Shown here in pieces: positions 24,643 to 32,231 of a stretch of DNA of 64,000 nt. A program made the position numbers and the translations under genes. The stretch comes from Furfurilactobacillus entadae (GTDB taxonomy: Bacteria > Bacillota > Bacilli > Lactobacillales > Lactobacillaceae). The notes under the pieces were generated by a model. That model saw only the letters and a program-made list of their open reading frames with translations. It was not told the DNA's origin and did not search any database. How positions within the stretch are numbered: the stretch's first letter is position 1; every line of letters starts with the position of its first letter. The stretch lies in NCBI RefSeq assembly GCF_045862745.1, contig NZ_BQXN01000010.1, positions 6,500 to 70,499 of the forward strand, in the 5' to 3' direction.

Positions 24643-25431
24643 TTAATGGCGTTTAAACAAAAGACGTGTCATCGCGTTGATCAAAATGGATAGTACCACG
24701 ACAAAGGAAATGGCTAGGTACAGTGGCACCAGGTGAAGCCGGAACCAGCTGGCAATGGGCCAGGATAACATTCCCGTTGCCAGGCCGATGAGACCTAATA
24801 ACAGGATGTACGTGGAGAGCCCGGTCACTGAGTTTTTGAGGTCCGCTTGGCTCAGATCAAAGCCGCCAGCACTAATGTTGGTTACAAGAACCATCCAGAT
24901 GAGTAAGCGGAGGGTCAACGGCCCCCAGGCGATGGTGGTTACCGGAGCGTGAAACAGGGCGCCAAAACTTGGTTGTTGTGCAAACGTGACCCAGTTGCCA
25001 TAAACATCTGGCAAAAGCCACGCGGTCAATGCAAAAATGACGAGGCTAATTCCAACGATGGGGGCAAACCCAATGAAGAAGTTTCCGATGACTTGGTAGC
25101 TATTATCGGAGTGCCACCGGTGGTTAACGTAACCTAACGTGAGGTTGTCAGGATCGTCTGGGGTGGCGGTTGCGCGTTGTAGGAGTTTGAAACTTTCAAT
25201 TCGATGGCCAAAAATAAGCGCCATGATGAGGTGACTCAACTCGTGAAGGATGATCCCGAGTGCACCAAAGTACACGGGGGCATTCACGCCGAATTTATTG
25301 GTGAACAGTTGCTTGGTGTTGCGATTGATAACGGTCAGCGCCCAGCTAAAAAGGAGCGGAAGGCCGAGCGCATAGAGATAGGTGGCCAGTAAATTGACGA
25401 TGATCTGTTGGCCAATCGTGCTGGCTGACAT
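24643..25431 (-). CDS. Multi-pass membrane protein with HELSH zinc motif (M50-like)
   Basis: 262 aa with about six hydrophobic helices. The HELSH motif (HExxH, about residues 63-67) lies inside a hydrophobic segment, and an Asp in SAGGFDLSQADLKN later in the chain could be the third ligand. This is the pattern of site-2-type membrane metalloproteases (M50), which cut substrates within the membrane; no PDZ domain is present. The substrate is unknown and the protein could be a non-proteolytic relative. The start lies 4 nt after the ybaK stop, with GAAGAGG inside the end of ybaK, so the two genes form an operon. Confidence 0.7.
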   Translation of the reverse strand: MSASTIGQQIIVNLLATYLYALGLPLLFSWALTVINRNTKQLFTNKFGVNAPVYFGALGIILHELSHLIMALIFGHRIESFKLLQRATATPDDPDNLTLGYVNHRWHSDNSYQVIGNFFIGFAPIVGISLVIFALTAWLLPDVYGNWVTFAQQPSFGALFHAPVTTIAWGPLTLRLLIWMVLVTNISAGGFDLSQADLKNSVTGLSTYILLLGLIGLATGMLSWPIASWFRLHLVPLYLAISFVVVLSILINAMTRLLFKRH

Positions 25432-25435
25432 GGCA

Positions 25436-25933
25436 TTAATCCTCTTCTAAATCTGTGAAGGTTCCGTGAACTAACTCGGCAACGGCCGCCGCGTTCACTT
25501 TGACAGAGCGGCCAATTTTTCCAGATGAAACGACGATTTCGCCTTGTTCTTGGGCGGTCGTATCAAAGTAGATCGGGTACTGGTATTTTTCCCAAATCCC
25601 AATGGGCGTGTTGGCCCCGTGTTCGTAGCCGGTGGTCTTCAAGAGGTCCTTTAACGGTACCATCCCCACCTTTTTATTGCCGGAAGCAGCGGCTAACTTT
25701 TTATAACTCAGGTGTGTATCAAGGGGCACAACACCGACCAATGGCCCGGTTGTTGGACCGGTCAGCACCAACGTTTTGTAGATGTGGTGTTCGTCATAAT
25801 TTTCGTGATCCACATCAAGTTGTGCGACATCCCCTTGTTGGTGCGTTGCAAACTCGATTTGGGTGTAGGGGATTTTTGCCTTATCTAAAATTTTTTCAAC
25901 AAGTGTTTTTTGAATTTTTTTCTTTTTTGCCAC
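25436..25933 (-). CDS. ybaK: Cys-tRNA(Pro)/Cys-tRNA(Cys) deacylase YbaK/EbsC
   Basis: 165 aa, the normal size of YbaK. The enzyme removes cysteine mischarged onto tRNA-Pro. The start is GTG 25933, 9 nt after GGAGG. Conserved positions include an early basic block (KKKKIQKT), HIYKTLVLTG with the catalytic Lys of the family, VVPLDTHLSYKKLA, KKVGMVPL, and GYEHGANTPIG. It is the first gene of a two-gene operon with the M50-like gene. Confidence 0.9.
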   Translation of the reverse strand: MAKKKKIQKTLVEKILDKAKIPYTQIEFATHQQGDVAQLDVDHENYDEHHIYKTLVLTGPTTGPLVGVVPLDTHLSYKKLAAASGNKKVGMVPLKDLLKTTGYEHGANTPIGIWEKYQYPIYFDTTAQEQGEIVVSSGKIGRSVKVNAAAVAELVHGTFTDLEED

Positions 25934-25998
25934 TGTGTTAACCTCCGTGGTTGGTCGTTTACGCTGGTTTTAAATATTGGTACGGACCTAATGAACAA

Positions 25999-26045
25999 TT
26001 GGCTGGACCAATAATTTCTGATATACTTTCATCAACCAGTATACA
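25999..26045 (+). promoter_or_regulatory. Promoter and candidate autoregulatory operator of the GntR gene
   Basis: TTGGCT (25999-26004) and TATACT (26022-26027) make a good promoter with 17-bp spacing. TATACT (26022-26027) and AGTATA (about 26038-26043) form an inverted repeat with a 10-nt spacer covering the -10 region and the start of transcription. That is a usual place for a GntR-family operator. Confidence 0.55.
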
Positions 26046-26067
26046 AAGAAAGGAACCGAGCGTCGAT

Positions 26068-26796
26068 ATGGCGGACTTAGTTTATAAAAATGTAATGCAG
26101 GACTTGAAGTGCCGCATTAATGATAATCAATTTCCAGACAAACGGCTACCGGACGAACGGAGTTTGAGCGACGAGTACCAAGTGAGTCGCTCCTCCGTGA
26201 AACGCGCGTTGAATGTACTGGCCCAGCAGGGGATCATTTTTAAAAAGCGGGGATCAGGCACGTTTGTTAACCCACTCTATCTGAAAAACCAAGCGGTCTT
26301 TAGTTATGAAGGGCGTAATTTGGGAGTTACAGATTCCATGCGGGTGGACGGTAAACAGCCAAGCATTAAGTTGCTGGATTTTCAGGTTGTTCCTGCGATG
26401 CCGGAATTGCAGCAAGATCTTTTCCTTAATGAAGACGATTTTGTTTACCAAATCAAACGGCTGCGGATGCTGGATGATCAACCAGTGATGATCGAAACGG
26501 GATTTATTCCCATCAAAATCATGCCAGAATTGTCGTCCACCGTGGTGTCCGGTTCCATCTTTAACTACCTAGAAGACATTAAGCACGTTTCCGTGACGAA
26601 ATCCTTTATGACTGTAGCGGCAGAACCGTCAACAGTGGAAGATCAAACGTTGCTTTCATTGGCCGAAAATGAACCCGTGGGCGTCATGAGTGGGATCTTT
26701 TTTCTAGATGATGGCACACCGTTCGAAGTTTCAAATATGCGAATTCACTACCAATACATGAAGTACAACACATTCGTCGACCTTGATGCTGACTGA
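26068..26796 (+). CDS. GntR/HutC-family transcriptional regulator
   Basis: 242 aa from ATG 26068 after AAAGAAAGGA; the frame extends upstream without a ribosome binding site. An N-terminal winged helix (about 5-70, with LPDERSLSDEYQVSRSSVKRAL and GSGTFV) is followed by a UTRA effector domain (about 95-235), so it belongs to the HutC subfamily, which often senses phosphorylated sugars or related metabolites. It lies upstream of the phosphoketolase gene on the same strand, with an intervening terminator. Control of phosphoketolase by this protein is plausible but not shown. A candidate operator overlaps its own promoter. Confidence 0.9.
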   Translation: MADLVYKNVMQDLKCRINDNQFPDKRLPDERSLSDEYQVSRSSVKRALNVLAQQGIIFKKRGSGTFVNPLYLKNQAVFSYEGRNLGVTDSMRVDGKQPSIKLLDFQVVPAMPELQQDLFLNEDDFVYQIKRLRMLDDQPVMIETGFIPIKIMPELSSTVVSGSIFNYLEDIKHVSVTKSFMTVAAEPSTVEDQTLLSLAENEPVGVMSGIFFLDDGTPFEVSNMRIHYQYMKYNTFVDLDAD

Positions 26797-26804
26797 TAGA
26801 TATT

Positions 26805-26841
26805 AAAAAATGCTAAGAATCTTTAATTCTTAGCATTTTTT
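26805..26841 (+). terminator. Terminator of the GntR gene
   Basis: A 16-bp perfect stem (26805-26820 with 26826-26841), a 5-nt loop, and a T run. Confidence 0.95.
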
Positions 26842-26982
26842 ATGTTCTTTTTAAGCGCTAATTTGTTACCATGGCGGCAGATTAGTGGATCGCAAACCTG
26901 AATGAGGGAGCGGTTTTCACTATGTAAATAAGGGTCGATTGTTTTATTTTGAACAATTGGGTCGTACCAATTTTCAGAAAGG

Positions 26983-27010
26983 TTGACTTTTATTTAAAAC
27001 CGGCTATTAT
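26983..27010 (+). promoter_or_regulatory. Promoter of the phosphoketolase gene
   Basis: TTGACT (26983-26988) and TATTAT (27005-27010) with a 16-bp spacer, about 90 bp upstream of the start codon. The rest of the 302-bp gap (26797-27098) holds the GntR terminator and A/T-rich sequence. The long leader has no clear terminator-like structure. Confidence 0.6.
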
Positions 27011-27098
27011 AGTAACTGTAAATTAACCGGACAAAAGTCGGTGGATTTCACAGCATATCGTGTTGATAAAAAGACAAATTGAAGGAGTGTAACTATTC

Positions 27099-29483
27099 AT
27101 GGCAGTTGATTACGACTCACAAGAATACTTAGACACAGTTGACGCCTACTGGCGCGCAGCTAACTACCTTTCAGTTGGGCAATTGTTCTTAAAGGACAAC
27201 CCATTGTTAAAGGGTGACTTAACCGCAAACGACGTTAAAGTTAAGCCAATTGGTCACTGGGGGACAATCGTTCCTCAAAACTTCATTTACGCACATTTGA
27301 ACCGTGCCATCTTGAAGTACGACTTGGACATGTTCTACATCGAAGGTTCAGGTCACGGTGGTCAGGTCATGGTTTCAAACGCCTACCTTGATGGTTCATA
27401 CACTGAGCGTTACCCACGTATCACTCAGGATGAAGAAGGTATGCAACGCTTGTTCAAGCAATTCTCATTCCCAGGTGGGGTTGCTTCACATGCTGCTCCT
27501 GAAACACCAGGTTCAATCCACGAAGGTGGCGAACTTGGTTACTCACTTTCACACGGTGTTGGTGCTATCTTAGATAACCCTGACGTTATTGCTGCTGTTG
27601 AAATTGGTGACGGGGAATCAGAAACTGGCCCACTGGCTGCTTCATGGATGTCAAGCAAGTTCATCAACCCAATCCACGACGGTGCTGTTTTGCCAATCGT
27701 TCAAGTTAACGGGTTCAAGATTTCTAACCCAACGATCCTTTCACGGATGAGCGATGCTGACTTAACTAAGTACTACGAAGGAATGGGCTGGTCACCAATC
27801 TTTGTTGAAACTGATGGTGACGACCACAAGACTGCCCACCAAGACATGGCTAAGGCAGTTGATGAAGCCGTTGAAAAGATCCAAGCTATTCAAAAGAATG
27901 CTCGTGAAAACAACGACGACTCATTACCAGTATGGCCAATGATCGTGCTTCGCGCACCTAAGGGTTGGACTGGTCCTAAGAAGGACTTGAACGGTAACCC
28001 AATCGAAAACTCATTCCGTGCTCACCAAATTCCACTTCCTGTTGACGCTAACCACATGGAACACGTTGATCTGTTGATCGACTGGTTGAAGTCATACAAG
28101 CCTGAAGAATTGTTCAACGAAGACGGAACTCCTAAGGAATTCTTGTCAGCCGTTGAACCTAAGGGTGACCGTCGGATGGCTATGAACCCAATCACTAACG
28201 GTGGGGTTCACCCAGAACCATTGAAGTTAGCTGACATTCGTCAATTTGCCGTTCCTGAAAGTGATTTGAAGGACAACAGCAAGCAACGGATGGACATGCA
28301 AGTGTTATCAGAATTCACTGCTGACACGATGAAAGAAAACGAAAACACGTTCCGGATCATGGGACCTGACGAAACGATGTCAAACCGTCTCTGGGATGTC
28401 TTTGATGTTACCAACCGTCAATGGATGGAAGACATCAAGGAACCTAACGATGAATACGTGGCTCATTCAGGCCGTGTTCTTGACGCTCAATTGTCAGAAC
28501 ACCAAGCTGAAGGTTGGTTAGAAGGTTACGTTCTGACTGGTCGTCATGGTTTCTTCGCTTCATACGAATCATTCACGCGTGTTATCGACTCAATGTTGAC
28601 ACAACACTACAAGTGGTTACGTAAGGCGCAAGAACAAAACTGGCGTCACGATTACCCATCATTGAACATCATCAACACTTCCACTGTGTTCCAACAAGAC
28701 CACAATGGTTACACTCACCAAGACCCAGGTATGCTTGGTCACATGGCTGAAAAGGGTCATGAACTGGTTAACGAATACTTGCCAGCTGACGCTAACTCAT
28801 TGTTAGCTGTTATGAACAAGTCATTACAAAGTCGCGAAGTGATCAACTTGATCGTTGCTTCCAAGCACCCACGGACTCAATGGTTCTCCATTGACGAAGC
28901 TACGGAATTGGTTAACAACGGTTTGGGAATCATTCCTTGGGCTTCTAACGACGATAACGTTGAACCAGATGTTGTCTTTGCAGCAGCTGGGACTGAACCA
29001 ATGATGGAAAGCTTAGCTGCCGTTTCATTACTGCACGAAAGCTTCCCAGAATTGAAGTTCCGCTTCATCAACGTTGTTGACCTGTTGAAGCTTCGTAAGA
29101 AGGGTGACGACCAAGACGACCGTGGAATGACGGACGAAGAATTCGACCGTTACTTCACAACTGACAAGCCAGTTATCTTTGCTTTCCATGGTTTCGAAAA
29201 CACGTTGCGTGGTTTGATTTACGACCGTCACAACCACAACGTTCACTTCCATGGTTACCGTGAAAACGGGGACATCACGACACCATTTGACATGCGTGTT
29301 CTGAACGAAATGGACCGTTACCACTTGGCTAAGGATGCCATCAACGCATCTAAGTTTGCTGAACAAGCCGGCGAATTCACTCAACACATGGACGACATGG
29401 TTGCTAAACATAACCAATTCATCCGTGATGAAGGTACCGACATGCCAGAAGTAAACGCATGGCAATGGAAAGACATCAAGTAA
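27099..29483 (+). CDS. xfp: Xylulose-5-phosphate/fructose-6-phosphate phosphoketolase
   Basis: 794 aa, full length. This thiamine-diphosphate enzyme splits xylulose 5-phosphate (and often fructose 6-phosphate) with phosphate into acetyl phosphate and glyceraldehyde 3-phosphate, the central step of heterofermentation. Visible marks are IGHWGT (His53), IEGSGHGGQ (82-89), the TPP/Mg block IGDGESETGP (169-178), and the downstream QDHNGYTHQDPG loop that binds the aminopyrimidine and phosphate. The ribosome binding site is GAAGGAG. Codons are strongly biased (AAG, AAC, GGT, GAA) compared with its neighbours, as expected for one of the most abundant proteins. It is monocistronic between a strong promoter and a strong terminator. 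Confidence 0.98.
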   Translation: MAVDYDSQEYLDTVDAYWRAANYLSVGQLFLKDNPLLKGDLTANDVKVKPIGHWGTIVPQNFIYAHLNRAILKYDLDMFYIEGSGHGGQVMVSNAYLDGSYTERYPRITQDEEGMQRLFKQFSFPGGVASHAAPETPGSIHEGGELGYSLSHGVGAILDNPDVIAAVEIGDGESETGPLAASWMSSKFINPIHDGAVLPIVQVNGFKISNPTILSRMSDADLTKYYEGMGWSPIFVETDGDDHKTAHQDMAKAVDEAVEKIQAIQKNARENNDDSLPVWPMIVLRAPKGWTGPKKDLNGNPIENSFRAHQIPLPVDANHMEHVDLLIDWLKSYKPEELFNEDGTPKEFLSAVEPKGDRRMAMNPITNGGVHPEPLKLADIRQFAVPESDLKDNSKQRMDMQVLSEFTADTMKENENTFRIMGPDETMSNRLWDVFDVTNRQWMEDIKEPNDEYVAHSGRVLDAQLSEHQAEGWLEGYVLTGRHGFFASYESFTRVIDSMLTQHYKWLRKAQEQNWRHDYPSLNIINTSTVFQQDHNGYTHQDPGMLGHMAEKGHELVNEYLPADANSLLAVMNKSLQSREVINLIVASKHPRTQWFSIDEATELVNNGLGIIPWASNDDNVEPDVVFAAAGTEPMMESLAAVSLLHESFPELKFRFINVVDLLKLRKKGDDQDDRGMTDEEFDRYFTTDKPVIFAFHGFENTLRGLIYDRHNHNVHFHGYRENGDITTPFDMRVLNEMDRYHLAKDAINASKFAEQAGEFTQHMDDMVAKHNQFIRDEGTDMPEVNAWQWKDIK

Positions 29484-29514
29484 TTTCGCGATTACTTGAG
29501 TGTTGACCGATTTG

Positions 29515-29551
29515 AAAACGCACATCAATCTTCGGATTGATGTGCGTTTTT
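29515..29551 (+). terminator. Terminator of xfp
   Basis: AAAACGCACATCAAT (29515-29529) pairs with ATTGATGTGCGTTTT (29536-29550) around CTTCGG, then T residues. Confidence 0.95.
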
Positions 29552-29657
29552 GTGTTACGAATGGGAATTAATTCGTGTTAAACGTTGCGTCGCCTTGAGA
29601 TTAGTTTAATAATAAAATATTAGGACTAATCTGAACGAACAGGGCGAGGTGAAACCA

Positions 29658-30104
29658 ATGGCAAAAACAGAAGTAGTGGAACTGACTAACTTAGTGCTTG
29701 TGTCTGACAATGAAACAAATCAAATTCTGGTGGAAGATCGGAAAAATCCCGATTGGCCGGGCTACACCTTTCCTGGTGGCCATGTGAAGCAGGGTGAGAG
29801 TTTCGTTGATTCAGCCATTCGCGAGGTTAAAGAAGAGACTGGGCTGACGATCCATAACCCGATTTTTTGTGGATTCAAGGAATTTATGACGGACAATGGT
29901 CGCTACATCGTGGCCCTTTTTCGGACCGACTCCTTTTCTGGAGAAGTTCGTTCCTCCTCTGAGGGGACCGTTTGCTGGATGCGCCGGGATGAACTTTTTG
30001 AACATCACTTTGCAACAGATGTGGATAAGCTATTAGAAGTGTTTGAAAAACGGAATATTTCTGAGCTCAGCTACTTAAATGACCCTAAGGGTGAATTCAA
30101 ATAA
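29658..30104 (+). CDS. Nudix hydrolase (MutT/8-oxo-dGTP type)
   Basis: 148 aa from ATG 29658, 9 nt after GAGG; GTG 29649 overlaps that site. The Nudix box is complete from Gly41 to about residue 63 (GX5EX7REUXEEXGU, with the REVKEETGL core). The fold length is standard for MutT-like enzymes that hydrolyse oxidised nucleoside triphosphates, though other nucleotide substrates are possible. It is a single gene between the xfp terminator and degV. Confidence 0.88.
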   Translation: MAKTEVVELTNLVLVSDNETNQILVEDRKNPDWPGYTFPGGHVKQGESFVDSAIREVKEETGLTIHNPIFCGFKEFMTDNGRYIVALFRTDSFSGEVRSSSEGTVCWMRRDELFEHHFATDVDKLLEVFEKRNISELSYLNDPKGEFK

Positions 30105-30115
30105 AAACGAATTTA

Positions 30116-30157
30116 AGTGAGTGCTCACTCGTGATTGTTTATCAAAGCGCGTATAAT
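30116..30157 (+). promoter_or_regulatory. Dyad and -10 box upstream of degV
   Basis: AGTGAG (30116-30121) and CTCACT (30124-30129) form an inverted repeat with a 2-nt centre, upstream of TATAAT at 30152-30157. The -35 is poor, so an activator or repressor site at the dyad is possible. Confidence 0.4.
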
Positions 30158-30259
30158 AAAGTCATGAGAATATCCGGGTGAAAAGCTCGATAACGTCGTG
30201 TTTGTTGGCGAAATGATTGCGACAAGACACCGACCGAATACAAAAGTGAGGCAAGGACG

Positions 30260-31141
30260 ATGAAGACAGCAGTCATTACAGATAGTGCCAGTTATTTAGA
30301 CCCAGAGGTTGCGATGGCAGCAGGCATTCACGTGGTCCCCATCACGGTGATTTTTGGGACCCAGACATACCTCGAAAACGTTGACATTACGAGTGAACAA
30401 TTTTATCAACGGATGCGGGAAGAAAAAAAGATGCCGTCCACGGCACAAGTGACAATGATGCAAATGCAAGCGGTGTTCGATGAACTGATTGCTGACGGGT
30501 ATGATGAAGTGATCTGCATTCATCTTTCTAGTGGCATCACGACCTTTTTGCAGAACCTCACGGCGTACGCACCGACCGTGACTGGCATCAAGGTTTATCC
30601 GTTTGATTCACAAATGGCCAGCGAAGGTGAGGCCTGGTTGGCGCTGTTAGCCGCAAAGATGGCCAAGGCGGGGAAGAATGCCGCTGATATTTTACCGGCC
30701 TTAGAACACCTGAGAGCGACGACACACGTGTACTTTGTTGTCGACGACCTCAGTCATTTATTGCGCACGGGGCGAATTACGAATAGTTCGGCCTTTGTGG
30801 GGAATTTATTGCGGATCAAACCAATTTTGACGTTTGAAGATGCTAAAATCGTCGGGTTAACGAAGGAACGAACGGCTAAACGGGCGTTTCAAAAGGTGAA
30901 ACAGGACTTTGAACAGTCCTTGACGACAATAACCGCTCCAGTCCGGGTGGGAATCATCGACGGGAATAACCCAACGGCCAGCGAGGAATGGTTGACGGAT
31001 CTATCAAGTTCCGCTGAAACTGCGACTGGCGTTACACCAGCCTTTGAAACTGCGCACATCGGCGCGTCTATCGGTGTTCATACAGGTGAAAAAGTGATGG
31101 GCCTTGTGTGGGCAGAAGACTGGCAGACACTCGGCGAATAA
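30260..31141 (+). CDS. DegV family fatty-acid-binding protein (FakB-like)
   Basis: 293 aa, typical for DegV proteins, which bind a fatty acid and present it to the kinase FakA for uptake into phospholipids. Family marks are the N-terminal TDSASYLDPE, the VVPITVIFG strand, STAQVTM, and the serine-containing HLSSGITTF loop that contacts the carboxylate; LLRTGRI and LLRIKPIL in the second domain are also conserved. The start follows GAGGCAAGGAC. It is monocistronic, ending at the terminator at 31152. Which fatty acid it prefers is not visible. Confidence 0.9.
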   Translation: MKTAVITDSASYLDPEVAMAAGIHVVPITVIFGTQTYLENVDITSEQFYQRMREEKKMPSTAQVTMMQMQAVFDELIADGYDEVICIHLSSGITTFLQNLTAYAPTVTGIKVYPFDSQMASEGEAWLALLAAKMAKAGKNAADILPALEHLRATTHVYFVVDDLSHLLRTGRITNSSAFVGNLLRIKPILTFEDAKIVGLTKERTAKRAFQKVKQDFEQSLTTITAPVRVGIIDGNNPTASEEWLTDLSSSAETATGVTPAFETAHIGASIGVHTGEKVMGLVWAEDWQTLGE

Positions 31142-31151
31142 GCACAAAAGA

Positions 31152-31192
31152 AAAGCGGCTGCTTTCCCAGATTTTTGGGAAGGCAGTCGCTT
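31152..31192. terminator. Terminator between degV and the glycosyltransferase operon
   Basis: AAGCGGCTGCTTTCCCA pairs with TGGGAAGGCAGTCGCTT around a short loop, with one or two non-Watson-Crick pairs. It lies between converging genes. Confidence 0.8.
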
Positions 31193-31222
31193 TAGTGTCG
31201 GTAGAAATAGGGGCATCGGTCA

Positions 31223-32200
31223 TTATTGTTGGTGACTTAGGGACACTGGCTGGCTTGCGGGTTGCTGAGCCAGAGTGGGGAAGCCACGTGTCTCCGCCAC
31301 AATGTACAGCGGCCGTTCACGTGATTGATTAAAAATACGTCCCAGGTATTGGCCGAGAAAGCCAATACTAGTGAGGATCATACCGCCGATAATGAGAAGC
31401 GCGCAGAGGGTGATGATGGTTGGCGTAAAGCCGAACCAGATGGCGCTGATGACATCGACCAGGGCGGCAATAAACAGCGTGGTTCCAAACCAAGTCGCAA
31501 GTTTTAACGGGAGGTTTGAAAATGAGGTGACGCCATCCATTGCGAGTCGAATCATCTTCCGGAGGGGATATTTGGATTCGCCGTCTGTTCGCGGTTGGCG
31601 CTCGTACGTAACAGCCTGTTGGTTAAAACCGATCCAGCTGACCATGCCCCGGACAAACGGTTCGTCTTCGTTCATTTGATCAAGAACGTTCACGACCTTA
31701 CGATCCATTAACCGAAAGTCGCCGGTATCGACGGGAATGTCAACGTTCGTAATGGCGTGTAATAAGCGGTAAAAGGCACTAGCGGAAGTCTTTTTAAACC
31801 AGGATTCACCATCGCGTTGTGATCGTTGACCGTAGACAACGTCAGCGCCACGTTGCCAGGCATTGATCATGTCACCGATGACGGCTGGTGGGTCCTGAAG
31901 ATCTGCGTCCATCACGACAACTGCGTCACCTGTGGCATAGCGGATGCCAGCGGTAATGGCCAGCTGATGCCCAAAGTTTCGTGAAAAGCGAATTAACCGC
32001 ATGTCAGGGTAAAACGCGCTGGCCTTTTTAAGTTTATCAATGGTTGTGTCACTAGACCCGTCGTCCACAAAAATCACTTCGTAACGTTCAGGTCGCTGGT
32101 TGATGAAGCCCTGGACGGTGCGCAACGTCTTCATGATTAACGCTTCTTCATTGTAAACGGGCATGACGATGGAAATTAACGGTGGGATTGCTTCGGGCAT
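31223..32200 (-). CDS. Membrane glycosyltransferase family 2 (YkcC/GtrB-like)
   Basis: 325 aa. ATG 32200 is preferred over GTG 32209 because the latter touches the AAAGGA box. The GT2 catalytic domain (about 8-220) shows VMPVYNEE, VDDGSSD, VMDADLQDPP (the DXD metal site) and a GDFRLMDRK block, followed by two C-terminal transmembrane helices (about 235-300). This is the layout of polyprenyl-phosphate sugar transferases, which load a sugar onto undecaprenyl phosphate. It is co-transcribed with the GT39 gene upstream (31-nt gap). The pair probably makes and then uses a lipid-linked sugar to decorate a cell-envelope polymer or protein. Confidence 0.88.
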   Translation of the reverse strand: MPEAIPPLISIVMPVYNEEALIMKTLRTVQGFINQRPERYEVIFVDDGSSDTTIDKLKKASAFYPDMRLIRFSRNFGHQLAITAGIRYATGDAVVVMDADLQDPPAVIGDMINAWQRGADVVYGQRSQRDGESWFKKTSASAFYRLLHAITNVDIPVDTGDFRLMDRKVVNVLDQMNEDEPFVRGMVSWIGFNQQAVTYERQPRTDGESKYPLRKMIRLAMDGVTSFSNLPLKLATWFGTTLFIAALVDVISAIWFGFTPTIITLCALLIIGGMILTSIGFLGQYLGRIFNQSRERPLYIVAETRGFPTLAQQPASQPVSLSHQQ

Positions 32201-32231
32201 GATCCTCACGTCCTTTCTAAAGGCAACAAGA

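Noticed and set aside
26850..26866. cre site before phosphoketolase (TTTAAGCGCTAAT)
   Set aside because: It has the central AAGCGCT but fails the outer TGWAA/WCA positions; too weak to list.
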